This document shows, piece by piece, positions 16,243 through 23,619 of a stretch of 64,000 bases of DNA (its first letter is position 1; each line of letters begins with the position of its first letter). A program made the translations under genes and the position numbers. The notes beneath the pieces are model-generated. The model did not search any database. It had not been told where the DNA came from and saw nothing but the letters and a program-made list of their open reading frames with translations. The stretch comes from Anaerolineales bacterium UBA2395 (lineage in GTDB: Bacteria > Chloroflexota > Anaerolineae > Anaerolineales > Villigracilaceae), in assembly GCA_002343775.1 (NCBI GenBank), contig DDSH01000022.1, positions 46,058-110,057 of the forward strand. Direction: 5' to 3'.

Positions 16243-17787
16243 ATGCTTCCCGAGTCACCGCTTACCACAATCGAAAGTCGTTTGCGATATTTACTGCCCG
16301 CGGAAATGTACGTGGCGATGTGGGGCAACCCATCTGTGGACATCATGATCGAAGTCCACAAGCATCTGCGCACATTGCAGCGTATCTTGCATGATTACAC
16401 GTCCCGGCAGATCGATGTAGCCAAGTTACGACCGGGGGATGTTAAAACAGAGTGGCAATACGGGACGATGATGTTCACCGACCTGGCAGGGTTCACCAAA
16501 CTCATGGAAGCCAACGCGTCCAAAGGTCAGGAAGGTGCGCAAAATCTCACCAAGCAGCTGACGCGCTATTTCTCCGCCATGATCTCGACCATCAGCAAAT
16601 CGGGTGGGGAACTGGTCGAATTCACTGGCGATGCGATGCTGGTCATCTTCCCCAAATCAGAGCGAAACGACGACGCCCTGCGAGCCGTGCGTGCCGGTCT
16701 GCGCATGCAGCGGGCGATGAAGGCATTTGCAGAGATCGAAACACCATCGGGCATTGTTAACCTTAAGATGCGCATCGGCATCCACACGGGCAGGTTCCTT
16801 ACCGCTGATATTGGCACACCCCGCCGCATGGAACATGTGCTGCTTGGCAAGGATGTGCAGCAGGCTAAGCTGGCGGAAAGCCGCGGAAGGAACGAACGCG
16901 TCAACCTGTCGGAGAAAGCGTACGAACGGGTCAAGGACTTGTTCCGCTTCGAGGATGGTGAACCGGGCTATCAACTCGTGGTGGATGACCTGACCGACGA
17001 TCAATTGGGCGCCTACGAGATCACCCCCTTGCGCCGGCGTATGGCTAGCAATGTCGTCATCGAACGGGATAAAAATGCCGTGTTGCAACAGATCATCACC
17101 ATGCTGGATACGATCGAACCCATTGCCAGTTTCATCCCAGACCCGATCCTTTCGCTGCTGGTGGAAAGCGCCGCCGACCGGCGCATCCCCGCCGATTTCC
17201 CCGAACCGACCATCATGTTCGTTAACTTTATCGGCTTGCCAGAATCAGCAGACCGCGCCCTGCCCGGCGAAGAACGGAAACTCGCCCTGAGCTTCTCCCG
17301 CGCCTTTTCCTTGATCAACGCAGCCGTGGAGGCTCGCGGCGGCGTGCTGAAAAAGGTTACCTACCACCTCTCCGGCTCGGATATCGTCATCTACTTTGGG
17401 GTCCCGAATGCGCACACGAACGACGAGATGCGCGCCGCGTCGGCGGCAGTAGCCATCCGCGAGATCATTCAAAACCTTAAGCCGCCAACCATCGGCAACA
17501 TCCAGCCGGAGATCTACTGTCAGATCGGCATCAACGCAGGTCCCACCTTTGTTTCAGAGATCGGCGAGCCACGCGGGCGGCGCGAATACAACGTGCTGGG
17601 AGATACGGTCAACACGACGGCGCGTTTGATGAACTATGCCCAGAAGAATCAGATCGTCATCTCGGAACGCATCAAGGAAGCCATCGAGTCAAAGTATGAG
17701 TGTGTATCGCTGGGCGATGTCTCGCTCAAGGGCAAAAGCAAACCGATGCAGCTCTTCGAGTTGTCACATCGAAAGCCAAAAGAATAG
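16243..17787 (+). CDS. tandem class III adenylate/guanylate cyclase
   Basis: 514-aa soluble protein with two class III cyclase domains (about 70-235 and 320-500). Domain 1 keeps both metal aspartates, D80 in MFTDLAGFT and D130 in FTGDAML, but its counterpart of the transition-state Asn/Arg helix reads GKDVQQAKLAE. Domain 2 has lost the first aspartate (N328 in MFVNF) but keeps GSD (D380) and the catalytic Asn457 and Arg461 in TVNTTARL. The halves are complementary, so an internal pseudo-heterodimer with one active site is expected, as in mammalian C1/C2 cyclases. ATP versus GTP preference is not clear. Convergent with a cyclic-nucleotide-binding gene cluster. Confidence 0.88.
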   Translation: MLPESPLTTIESRLRYLLPAEMYVAMWGNPSVDIMIEVHKHLRTLQRILHDYTSRQIDVAKLRPGDVKTEWQYGTMMFTDLAGFTKLMEANASKGQEGAQNLTKQLTRYFSAMISTISKSGGELVEFTGDAMLVIFPKSERNDDALRAVRAGLRMQRAMKAFAEIETPSGIVNLKMRIGIHTGRFLTADIGTPRRMEHVLLGKDVQQAKLAESRGRNERVNLSEKAYERVKDLFRFEDGEPGYQLVVDDLTDDQLGAYEITPLRRRMASNVVIERDKNAVLQQIITMLDTIEPIASFIPDPILSLLVESAADRRIPADFPEPTIMFVNFIGLPESADRALPGEERKLALSFSRAFSLINAAVEARGGVLKKVTYHLSGSDIVIYFGVPNAHTNDEMRAASAAVAIREIIQNLKPPTIGNIQPEIYCQIGINAGPTFVSEIGEPRGRREYNVLGDTVNTTARLMNYAQKNQIVISERIKEAIESKYECVSLGDVSLKGKSKPMQLFELSHRKPKE

Positions 17788-17795
17788 AAGAAGCG

Positions 17796-17825
17796 AAGGC
17801 GCCGCGTTGAACGCGGCGCCTTTTT
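17796..17825 (+). terminator. intrinsic terminator after the cyclase gene
   Basis: GC-rich stem of about 11 bp (AAGGCGCCGCG with CGCGGCGCCTT), tight loop, followed by TTTTT. Located between convergent genes. Confidence 0.88.
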
Positions 17826-17840
17826 CATGCTGTTTGGGCA

Positions 17841-18215
17841 TTAGGTATCTGAGGGGTTTTTCTTCAATTTTGCATCCAGCGCAGACCAAATCCCCGCCGC
17901 CAGTTTGCTGCCCTCCCTGCGGCGCAGGTTCACCTTGTAGATCGCCTTCTCCCCTTCGCCGATGCGGTTCAACCACTGTTGTTGGGTTAATGTGGTGAGT
18001 GCCTCCTGTAGTTCATCCCGCGAGAGGCGGTCTGACTCAGGAATGGCATCCATCACTTCGCAAAGACGCGGGTAATTCATCTGCAATTCGCGCAGCATCA
18101 GGCGCATGATCTTTCGCAGGGCAGGCGGAAGTTCTGCGAGGTCGAGGGGGGTAATGCCGCCTTCCTTCTGCTTATCCTTTATTTCTTTATCCAGCCGATC
18201 AAAGACTCCGGGCAT
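17841..18215 (-). CDS. small winged-helix-like partner of MinD-like ATPase (copy A)
   Basis: 124 aa, family not recognised. The central part (LPPALRKIMRLM, then SRDELQEALTTLTQQQWL) reads like a winged-helix DNA- or protein-binding fold. The C-terminus has the motif GIWSALD. The protein encoded next to the second MinD-like ATPase (23164-23499) shows the same order: EPLRSALNTVIR, SREEVKRLADLLIQRNLF and a terminal DIWKKIDD. I take them as paralogues. ATG 18215 has a GCGAGG ribosome site. Last gene of the leftward PrsW/cNMP/MinD cluster. Confidence 0.65.
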   Translation of the reverse strand: MPGVFDRLDKEIKDKQKEGGITPLDLAELPPALRKIMRLMLRELQMNYPRLCEVMDAIPESDRLSRDELQEALTTLTQQQWLNRIGEGEKAIYKVNLRRREGSKLAAGIWSALDAKLKKNPSDT

Positions 18216-18229
18216 GGCGACCTCGCTTC

Positions 18230-18442
18230 TCAATACAACTCAGGCATGCTGATCGGTTCGGGCTGCGGCTCGCATTCGCCACACCAGATGACGTTTGCAA
18301 CCGCCAGCCCTTTGGGGGTGTTGTTTGCGCCGACAAACATGGTAATGAACGTGGACATGGTGGCGGCATGGTCCTTGCACACGAACCGTCCACAAAACGC
18401 GCATGACGCGCGGGCTTCTTCTTCACAGTGCCAGCATTTCAT
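18230..18442 (-). CDS. small B-box-like zinc-finger protein
   Basis: 70 aa. The N-terminus MKCWHCEEEARASCAFCGR then VCKDHA gives C-x2-C, C-x2-C and C-x2-H pairs, a B-box type zinc-binding pattern. A further CGEC lies near residue 55. The ribosome site GGAG overlaps the stop of the MinD-like gene, and the stop is 14 nt from the next ATG, so it belongs to this operon. Probably an adaptor or structural zinc protein; function unknown. Confidence 0.7.
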   Translation of the reverse strand: MKCWHCEEEARASCAFCGRFVCKDHAATMSTFITMFVGANNTPKGLAVANVIWCGECEPQPEPISMPELY

Positions 18443-18452
18443 GGCTCATCTC

Positions 18453-19238
18453 CTATTTCACAGCGAGGACGAATTCCACCACACGATTCAACGCCTTCGA
18501 CCAGTCGTGTTCGGGGAAGCGGAGCGAGAACAGGTCATTGCTGGCATTGTCTGCAAGATCGAACGAAAGGGGCAGGACGCTGGTGACAGGCGCATCGAAT
18601 TTTTGTTGAATTTCAGTTTGAACCTGGGCAAAATCATATTTTGGAAGCGCTTTATTCACCAACAGGAAGAGATTCGGCACATCCAGACTGCGGGCAATAT
18701 CTACTGTAACGGAAGTTCCCTGCAAATCCTGATTATCCGGGCGCAGGATGATGATCAAAATATCCGACGTGGCGATGGAAAGCAACGTCTCTTCGTTCAA
18801 GCCAGGATGCGTATCGATGAACAGATAATCCAGATCGAATTCTGTGATCGTGCTCTGCAATCCCTCGTTCAACAGGTTGAAATCAACGCCTTCTTTTAGT
18901 ATCTGGCTGATCTCCCGCCCACGAATGCTGGAAGGGAATAGCCATAGATCCTTCCCTGCCAATTTTGAGCGTCCCTCTCCGCCACCGGTGTTTTCACCCA
19001 CCGGAAAGCCGATCTCGCGCACTGTGGCTTTTCCATGTAAAAAGTCGTTCATGGTCTTGCCCATTTTGCTCTCATCCAAACCGAACAACACATGAATGCC
19101 TGGCGACTGGATGTCCGTATCCACTACGCCGACGCGTTTGCCGGTCATCGCAACCTGCGCCGCAAGATTGGCAGTGACGTTGGATTTTCCCGTCCCACCG
19201 CGAAACGAATGAACCGATACGATTTTGCCTTTCATCAT
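18453..19238 (-). CDS. MinD/ParA-like ATPase (copy A)
   Basis: 261 aa, SIMIBI-class ATPase. The P-loop HSFRGGTGKSN (residues 10-20) resembles the deviant Walker A motif of MinD/ParA, but the signature lysine is an arginine (R13). The other family landmarks are present: DTDIQSPG (switch I region), IDTHPG (Walker B) and LVNKA. GGAGG lies immediately before two consecutive ATGs (19238, 19235), and the second may be the real start. The protein is about 50% similar by eye to copy B at 22380-23135. No ParB, MinC or MinE is nearby; a small wHTH-like protein follows instead. Confidence 0.85.
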   Translation of the reverse strand: MMKGKIVSVHSFRGGTGKSNVTANLAAQVAMTGKRVGVVDTDIQSPGIHVLFGLDESKMGKTMNDFLHGKATVREIGFPVGENTGGGEGRSKLAGKDLWLFPSSIRGREISQILKEGVDFNLLNEGLQSTITEFDLDYLFIDTHPGLNEETLLSIATSDILIIILRPDNQDLQGTSVTVDIARSLDVPNLFLLVNKALPKYDFAQVQTEIQQKFDAPVTSVLPLSFDLADNASNDLFSLRFPEHDWSKALNRVVEFVLAVK

Positions 19239-19254
19239 GCCTCCATGTCCAATA

Positions 19255-19989
19255 TCATTCCTGCGCGCGTTTCTGACGCAGTGCCTTCGCCTGTTCCTTC
19301 AACCGCGCGTAAAACTCCGTGCCAGTGATCTCCTCAAACTCCTGCTTGCGGCGTTCCTGATCGATCTCGAAATTCAGGCGCTCCAGTTCCTGCTTCAATC
19401 CTTCTTCGCGTGCCTTCACCTTGCTGACCATCGAATAGAACGCCGAAAGCAACTGTGCCGCTTTATCATCGTCCGACCCGGTGCGGTTCAGCATCGGCTG
19501 GGTTTGCTCAAGGAACGAATAATCGCCCTCTGCCGTTTTCTGCGACCAGTCGATCACCTTCTCAATGTAGGTTGTCGAAAAACGCAAGCGGTTTGAATAC
19601 CCACGCAAGATACCCAGGGTCACATCCGTGCGCTGGGTCATCAGGTCGAACAGCATATCCTTCATCAGCTCAAGCGCTTCCACCTCCTCCAGAGCGACCA
19701 CTCCAGCCGAACGCGGACGCTCATCGATCAGCGACATCTCACCCACCGTCTCGCCGGGTCCAACCTTGTTGATGATGATCTCATCACCTTTGGCATCGGT
19801 CGTAACAATCTTCAAATGTCCATTCAACACCACAAAGAACGAGTCAGCCGCATCGCCTTTGCGCATCAACGCTTCATCCCTGGCATAGCGTCGCACCGAT
19901 GACCGCGCCGCCACCGCCGCCAACGCGTCATCGGTGAGCGCGGCAAAAAATTCAGTCTCTCTTAATTGCTTTAGGATGTCTTCGCTCAT
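19255..19989 (-). CDS. cyclic nucleotide-binding (CRP-fold) protein with coiled-coil tail
   Basis: 244 aa. Residues 10-130 form a cNMP-binding domain; the phosphate-binding cassette GETVGEMSLIDERPRSA keeps the Glu and Arg that contact cAMP/cGMP. There is no helix-turn-helix, so it is not a CRP-type transcription factor. Residues 150-244 are helical, ending in a coiled coil and EITGTEFYARLKEQAKALRQK, the same tail as the GAF protein at 12854-13747. The ATG overlaps the PrsW stop (ATGA). The tandem cyclase 1.5 kb away is a plausible ligand source. Confidence 0.85.
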   Translation of the reverse strand: MSEDILKQLRETEFFAALTDDALAAVAARSSVRRYARDEALMRKGDAADSFFVVLNGHLKIVTTDAKGDEIIINKVGPGETVGEMSLIDERPRSAGVVALEEVEALELMKDMLFDLMTQRTDVTLGILRGYSNRLRFSTTYIEKVIDWSQKTAEGDYSFLEQTQPMLNRTGSDDDKAAQLLSAFYSMVSKVKAREEGLKQELERLNFEIDQERRKQEFEEITGTEFYARLKEQAKALRQKRAQE

Positions 19990-21095
19990 GACTGATCCTT
20001 CTCGCGAGGCTTTTTCTTGATCCGTTCTGTTGCCCGGTCGAAGAGTCCGCCTCCTTTTTGACCTGTGCTTGATTCTGCAACCCGCGCCTGAATCTTGTCC
20101 CAGACCCGGTAATCCTGATCGAGATACACCGTCCGCACGAACATCATATGATATGTGCCGATCTGTTTACGTAAGTCGTTCATCTCCCTGCCAAGCGTAC
20201 TGATAATCCCTTCGATCTCCTGCCGCTTGGTGGGGCTGGGCGTGGCGTCCAGCAGTTTGCGCTTGATACCGATCTCGATCTGCTTGTAGAGCATATCCCG
20301 TACAGCCGGGACTTTTTCGTCTCCAAAGCGCTCTTGAAACGGCTTGATGAGTCTATCAACCAATTGCTCGATACTGGTGGCTGCCCGCGTCTCTTGTACC
20401 GAAACCCGGTCTTCCGCGCCAAGTTTCTCTCCCACCCATTTCTGCTGCTCGCTCATTCCACGCCGAATGACATACCAGATCAACCCCGCCCCCAGCACAC
20501 CGTATGCAATCGCAAACACCAGAAACGCACCCGCATTGACCATCGTGTTAAAGAGGGCATGAAAAACCATCGCAAGCAGGTAGCCAGCCAGAATTACCAA
20601 CCAACCGCGTCGCTTTTCTGATATGCCGCGATGGAATGCCAGCGCCGTTCCGATCAGCCCGCTGCTGGTGGCATGCATCAGATTTGTGGAAAATACCCGC
20701 GCCAGCGCGAGGGCAAGCGCGATCTCGATATTCCCATTTACATATTCCACATTTTCGATGATGGCAAAGCCGATCCCCACCCCAAAGCCGTACAATGCGC
20801 CATCCACCACATAGTTGAAATCTGCGCGCGAGACCAGGTAGATGAGGATCAATGATTTGAGCAATTCCTCAATAATGGGAGCCGTGATGCGCACCACCTG
20901 CCCCCAGGTTACCCAGCCTGCATCGACCATTGCCGGGTTGATCTGTGCAGCAACATAATATGCCGCGATCCCACAGACAAGTGTGACAATATTTCTCTTG
21001 AACTTTACCGTCTTATGCAGATCGAACGTCCGCAGGAAAAACAAAAAGCCAACGGGGATGGTCAGGGCAATGACGATCGAAATTGCGAGGATCAT
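19986..21095 (-). CDS. PrsW family intramembrane metalloprotease
   Basis: 369 aa with about eight hydrophobic segments in residues 1-235. PrsW/CAAX-like motifs are present: APIIEELLKS (EExxK), GFGVGIGFAIIENVEY, and MVFHALFNT with the membrane histidine. A cytoplasmic extension of about 130 residues (240-369, highly charged) is absent from short PrsW proteins. In Bacillus PrsW cleaves the anti-sigma factor RsiW. Here the upstream neighbours are an ECF sigma gene and a membrane protein gene, a likely substrate. ATG 21095 is chosen because TATGAT ends 6 nt before it. Confidence 0.82.
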   Translation of the reverse strand: MILAISIVIALTIPVGFLFFLRTFDLHKTVKFKRNIVTLVCGIAAYYVAAQINPAMVDAGWVTWGQVVRITAPIIEELLKSLILIYLVSRADFNYVVDGALYGFGVGIGFAIIENVEYVNGNIEIALALALARVFSTNLMHATSSGLIGTALAFHRGISEKRRGWLVILAGYLLAMVFHALFNTMVNAGAFLVFAIAYGVLGAGLIWYVIRRGMSEQQKWVGEKLGAEDRVSVQETRAATSIEQLVDRLIKPFQERFGDEKVPAVRDMLYKQIEIGIKRKLLDATPSPTKRQEIEGIISTLGREMNDLRKQIGTYHMMFVRTVYLDQDYRVWDKIQARVAESSTGQKGGGLFDRATERIKKKPREKDQS

Positions 21096-21101
21096 GTCAA
21101 A

Positions 21102-21107
21102 ATCATA
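21102..21107 (-). promoter_or_regulatory. -10 box of leaderless prsW-like transcript
   Basis: TATGAT on the minus strand ends 6 nt before the ATG at 21095; no ribosome site is visible. Confidence 0.5.
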
Positions 21108-21190
21108 CCTTATCTGCAAATGACCTGCAAGGAATGGAAAACGCGGCAGCAAATCTGCCACCGCGCTCAATTGATCGAAAAGGAAAACCG

Positions 21191-21658
21191 TTATTTACGC
21201 CGCGAGAGGAAATATACCAGCACCAGAACGGTGATCAACCCACCCGCGATCAAAATATTGCCGCCGGAGAAAGCCGTTCCGCTGACAGCCGAGCCGCCGG
21301 GTTGCAACGCAGGGACACTGATGAATACCAGCACCAAGACCGCCACTGCTGCCAAAATCATGCCAATCTGCAGGTTGGATTGGATATCGAACAGCCGCTT
21401 CCATAAGGATGGGGTGGCAGCTTGTTCTTCACGTCGCACCCGTGCTTTGAGACGCACCAACATTTGCTTCACCGACGCCTCGTCGACGGAGGCGGGAGGG
21501 ATGGCGTCGTTCAAACGGAGGACCGTTTTTTCGAGGCTGACCAGTTCCTCGTCTGGGCTGGAAGCGATCTGAACGGCGGTTCCTTCCATCACCCGGTCGG
21601 CAAAATCCGCCAACAGGTTGTCTTTCTTTGGGTCGTTAAACTCGTTTTGTTGGCTCAT
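21191..21658 (-). CDS. anti-sigma-like membrane protein
   Basis: 155 aa, function inferred from context. Residues 1-90 are soluble and charged with no zinc-finger cysteines. Two hydrophobic segments follow (about 98-118 and 132-151), ending in SRRK. It begins one base after the ECF sigma stop (TGATATG), so the pair is translationally coupled. It could sequester the sigma factor without a zf-HC2 domain and be processed by the PrsW encoded next. Confidence 0.65.
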   Translation of the reverse strand: MSQQNEFNDPKKDNLLADFADRVMEGTAVQIASSPDEELVSLEKTVLRLNDAIPPASVDEASVKQMLVRLKARVRREEQAATPSLWKRLFDIQSNLQIGMILAAVAVLVLVFISVPALQPGGSAVSGTAFSGGNILIAGGLITVLVLVYFLSRRK

Positions 21659-21659
21659 A

Positions 21660-22229
21660 TCAGTCATCCAGGTGGGTGCGAAGCGCGGCAATGGCGCGGC
21701 GGAAAAGGGATTTGGTGGCTTCGAGGTTTTGGTGGGTCAGCTCGGCAATCTCGTTGAATTGAAGGTCTTCGGCAAACCGAAGCAGAATGATCTCGCGGTA
21801 GTTTTCCGGCAGGTGCTGGAGCGCCCGCTGGATGTACACTCGTTCCTCCAGGTGTTTCGAGGTGCTGCCCGTGGTGTGGGCGTTCGCGTCGGAAAGCGGA
21901 GCAAGCAAAGGCTCCTGTTTGCGGGTGCGCTTTCGGTAGAACTCAGCCACTTTATGATTGGTCAATGTGCGCAGCCAGGTGCCGAATTTGGAGTCGCCTC
22001 GAAACGATGGAAGGGATTTCAGCGCCGCGATGAAGACCTCCTGTGTCACATCCTCCACATCGTTTTCAGGGATGACGTACCGCACACGCCTGTACACGCT
22101 GGGGAGGTGACGGTGATACAGAAGGTCGAATGCCTCCTTTTTACCATCCCTGAATTGCTGGATCAGCGCTTCATCGGCGGTTTCCAGAAGGACTTGGTTT
22201 GATGGTTTTTCCATATACTTGGTCGTCAT
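21660..22229 (-). CDS. ECF RNA polymerase sigma factor
   Basis: 189 aa. Region 2 (residues 20-95) contains DVEDVTQEVFIAALKSL and FGTWLRTLTNHKVAEFYRK. Region 4 (125-185) contains LPENYREIILLRF and the helix-turn-helix FNEIAELTHQNLEATKSLF. It differs clearly from the sigma factor at 5100-5711. Start ATG 22229 or 22214; neither has a good ribosome site. Divergent from the second MinD-like gene, with about 150 nt between the start codons. Confidence 0.9.
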   Translation of the reverse strand: MTTKYMEKPSNQVLLETADEALIQQFRDGKKEAFDLLYHRHLPSVYRRVRYVIPENDVEDVTQEVFIAALKSLPSFRGDSKFGTWLRTLTNHKVAEFYRKRTRKQEPLLAPLSDANAHTTGSTSKHLEERVYIQRALQHLPENYREIILLRFAEDLQFNEIAELTHQNLEATKSLFRRAIAALRTHLDD

Positions 22230-22296
22230 AATGAAGGGAAATGGGTTGATTTTTATGGTCTGCCGTGAGAATTAATATAACATAAGAAGTGGGCAT

Positions 22297-22324
22297 TTGA
22301 CTTTCAGATTAGTTAGGCTATAAT
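22297..22324 (+). promoter_or_regulatory. sigma-A promoter of MinD-like gene B
   Basis: TTGACT (22297-22302), 16-nt spacer, TATAAT (22319-22324). The predicted start near 22331 gives a leader of about 49 nt with GGAG 7 nt before the ATG. Confidence 0.75.
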
Positions 22325-22379
22325 CTCTCAAGCAATCTGGTGTTTGATCGCAAAGCTATCATACTATTGGAGCGAATGC

Positions 22380-23135
22380 ATGTCCAAAATCATTTCAGTT
22401 CACTCATTTCGTGGCGGGACCGGGAAGTCGAACACGACAGCCAATATCGCGGCGCTCCTTGCCATGGACGGCGCACGGGTCTGTGTAGTGGATACCGACA
22501 TCAACTCGCCCGGCATTCACGTCCTCTTCAACCTGGACGAGACCGAAATGGCGCACTCTCTCAACGATTATCTGTGGGGGCAATGCTCCATTGAAGAAGC
22601 CGCCCACGATGTGACCGGGCATGTCGGCGGTGAGATCAAGGGACAGATCTTCCTCATCCCGTCCAGCATCAAGCCGGGAGAGATCGCCCGTATCCTGCGC
22701 GAAGGCTACGATGTGGGACTGCTGAACGACGGTTTCCGCGACGTGGTCGATAAACTTAAACTCGATTACCTGCTGATCGATACACACCCGGGTTTGAACG
22801 AAGAGACCCTGCTTTCCATCGCCATCTCGAACGCGCTGGTCATCATCATGCGCCCCGACTCTCAGGACTATCAAGGCACAGCTGTCACCGTGGATGTTGC
22901 AAAAAAACTGGATGTGCCGAAGATGCTCATCCTCGTCAACAAGACGCCCAGCTCGTTGGACCCCAATGACGTAAAGACCCGCGTGGAGCAGACCTACGAT
23001 GCCAAAGTCGGTGCGGTGCTGCCTCACTCCGATGAGATGATGAGCCTCGCCAGTTCGGGGATCTTCTCGATCCACTTCCCCGATCATGCCGTGACCAAAG
23101 GGCTGCGCAGCCTCGTGGACCAGATCAAAAGCTGA
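22380..23135 (+). CDS. MinD/ParA-like ATPase (copy B)
   Basis: 251 aa. P-loop HSFRGGTGKSN with arginine (R11) in place of the signature lysine, then DTDINSPG, LLIDTHPG and ILVNKT, all matching copy A. It should be a soluble or membrane-associated dimeric ATPase. ATG 22380 is chosen because GGAG lies 7 nt upstream; the upstream TTG at 22344 lacks a site. The wHTH-like gene follows after 28 nt. Role unknown: no known partner of MinD, ParA or FlhG is encoded nearby. Confidence 0.87.
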   Translation: MSKIISVHSFRGGTGKSNTTANIAALLAMDGARVCVVDTDINSPGIHVLFNLDETEMAHSLNDYLWGQCSIEEAAHDVTGHVGGEIKGQIFLIPSSIKPGEIARILREGYDVGLLNDGFRDVVDKLKLDYLLIDTHPGLNEETLLSIAISNALVIIMRPDSQDYQGTAVTVDVAKKLDVPKMLILVNKTPSSLDPNDVKTRVEQTYDAKVGAVLPHSDEMMSLASSGIFSIHFPDHAVTKGLRSLVDQIKS

Positions 23136-23163
23136 CAGATTGGAGTGGCTGCAGGAGGGCGCC

Positions 23164-23499
23164 ATGGGTAAACCTCTTTTCGAGACCGCACTTCGGGAGT
23201 TGGAAGAACGCAAGGATGACATTCGCCCATCGGATATCGTCCTGTTCTCCGAGCCGCTTCGCTCCGCCTTGAACACGGTCATCCGCCTCGGGCGCTTCAG
23301 CCTGACGGAATTTACGGAAACCCTGCCCTTCTCACGCGAAGAGGTCAAACGGCTCGCAGACCTGCTCATCCAACGCAACCTCTTTGAACTCTCGCGCTTT
23401 GCCACTGAAGCCGAACCCTATTATCAGGCGCGTCTTTCCGCGATGACCCGCCCGCTGAAGCGACCTCCTTCCGACATCTGGAAAAAGATCGACGACTAG
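23164..23499 (+). CDS. small winged-helix-like partner of MinD-like ATPase (copy B)
   Basis: 111 aa, family not recognised. The order FSEPLRSALNTVIRLGRF, FSREEVKRLADLLIQRNLF and terminal DIWKKIDD parallels the 124-aa protein at 17841-18215. AGGAGG at 23153-23158 places the start at ATG 23164 rather than at an upstream TTG. It forms a two-gene unit with the ATPase and is followed by a terminator. Confidence 0.68.
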   Translation: MGKPLFETALRELEERKDDIRPSDIVLFSEPLRSALNTVIRLGRFSLTEFTETLPFSREEVKRLADLLIQRNLFELSRFATEAEPYYQARLSAMTRPLKRPPSDIWKKIDD

Positions 23500-23506
23500 C
23501 ACAGTC

Positions 23507-23532
23507 CCCGCCCGTCAAAACGGGCGGGTTTT
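23507..23532 (+). terminator. intrinsic terminator
   Basis: Stem CCCGCCCGT / ACGGGCGGG (9 bp), loop CAAA, followed by TTTT, 7 nt after the stop of the wHTH-like gene. Confidence 0.88.
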
Positions 23533-23549
23533 CATTTGTACAATGCCCA

Positions 23550-23600
23550 CGGTCACAAATTGCGTTTTTATGACAAGGAGTGCAGCGCAATTTGTGACCG
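23550..23600. repeat. 15-bp perfect inverted repeat at the ligA promoter
   Basis: CGGTCACAAATTGCG (23550-23564) and CGCAATTTGTGACCG (23586-23600) are exact reverse complements 21 nt apart. The right arm covers the -35 position of the ligA promoter. It could be a two-site operator or a cruciform; it is not followed by a T tract. Confidence 0.75.
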
Positions 23601-23607
23601 CGCTGGG

Positions 23608-23613
23608 TATAAT
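23608..23613 (+). promoter_or_regulatory. -10 box of leaderless ligA transcript
   Basis: Perfect TATAAT ending 6 nt before the ligA ATG (23620). No ribosome site. Confidence 0.65.
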
Positions 23614-23619
23614 CGAACC

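Noticed and set aside
22230..22296. An ECF-type autoregulatory promoter before the second sigma factor
   Set aside because: A TGAAAG occurs but no CGTA at the right distance; TATGTT/TATATT boxes look more like sigma-A, without a good -35.
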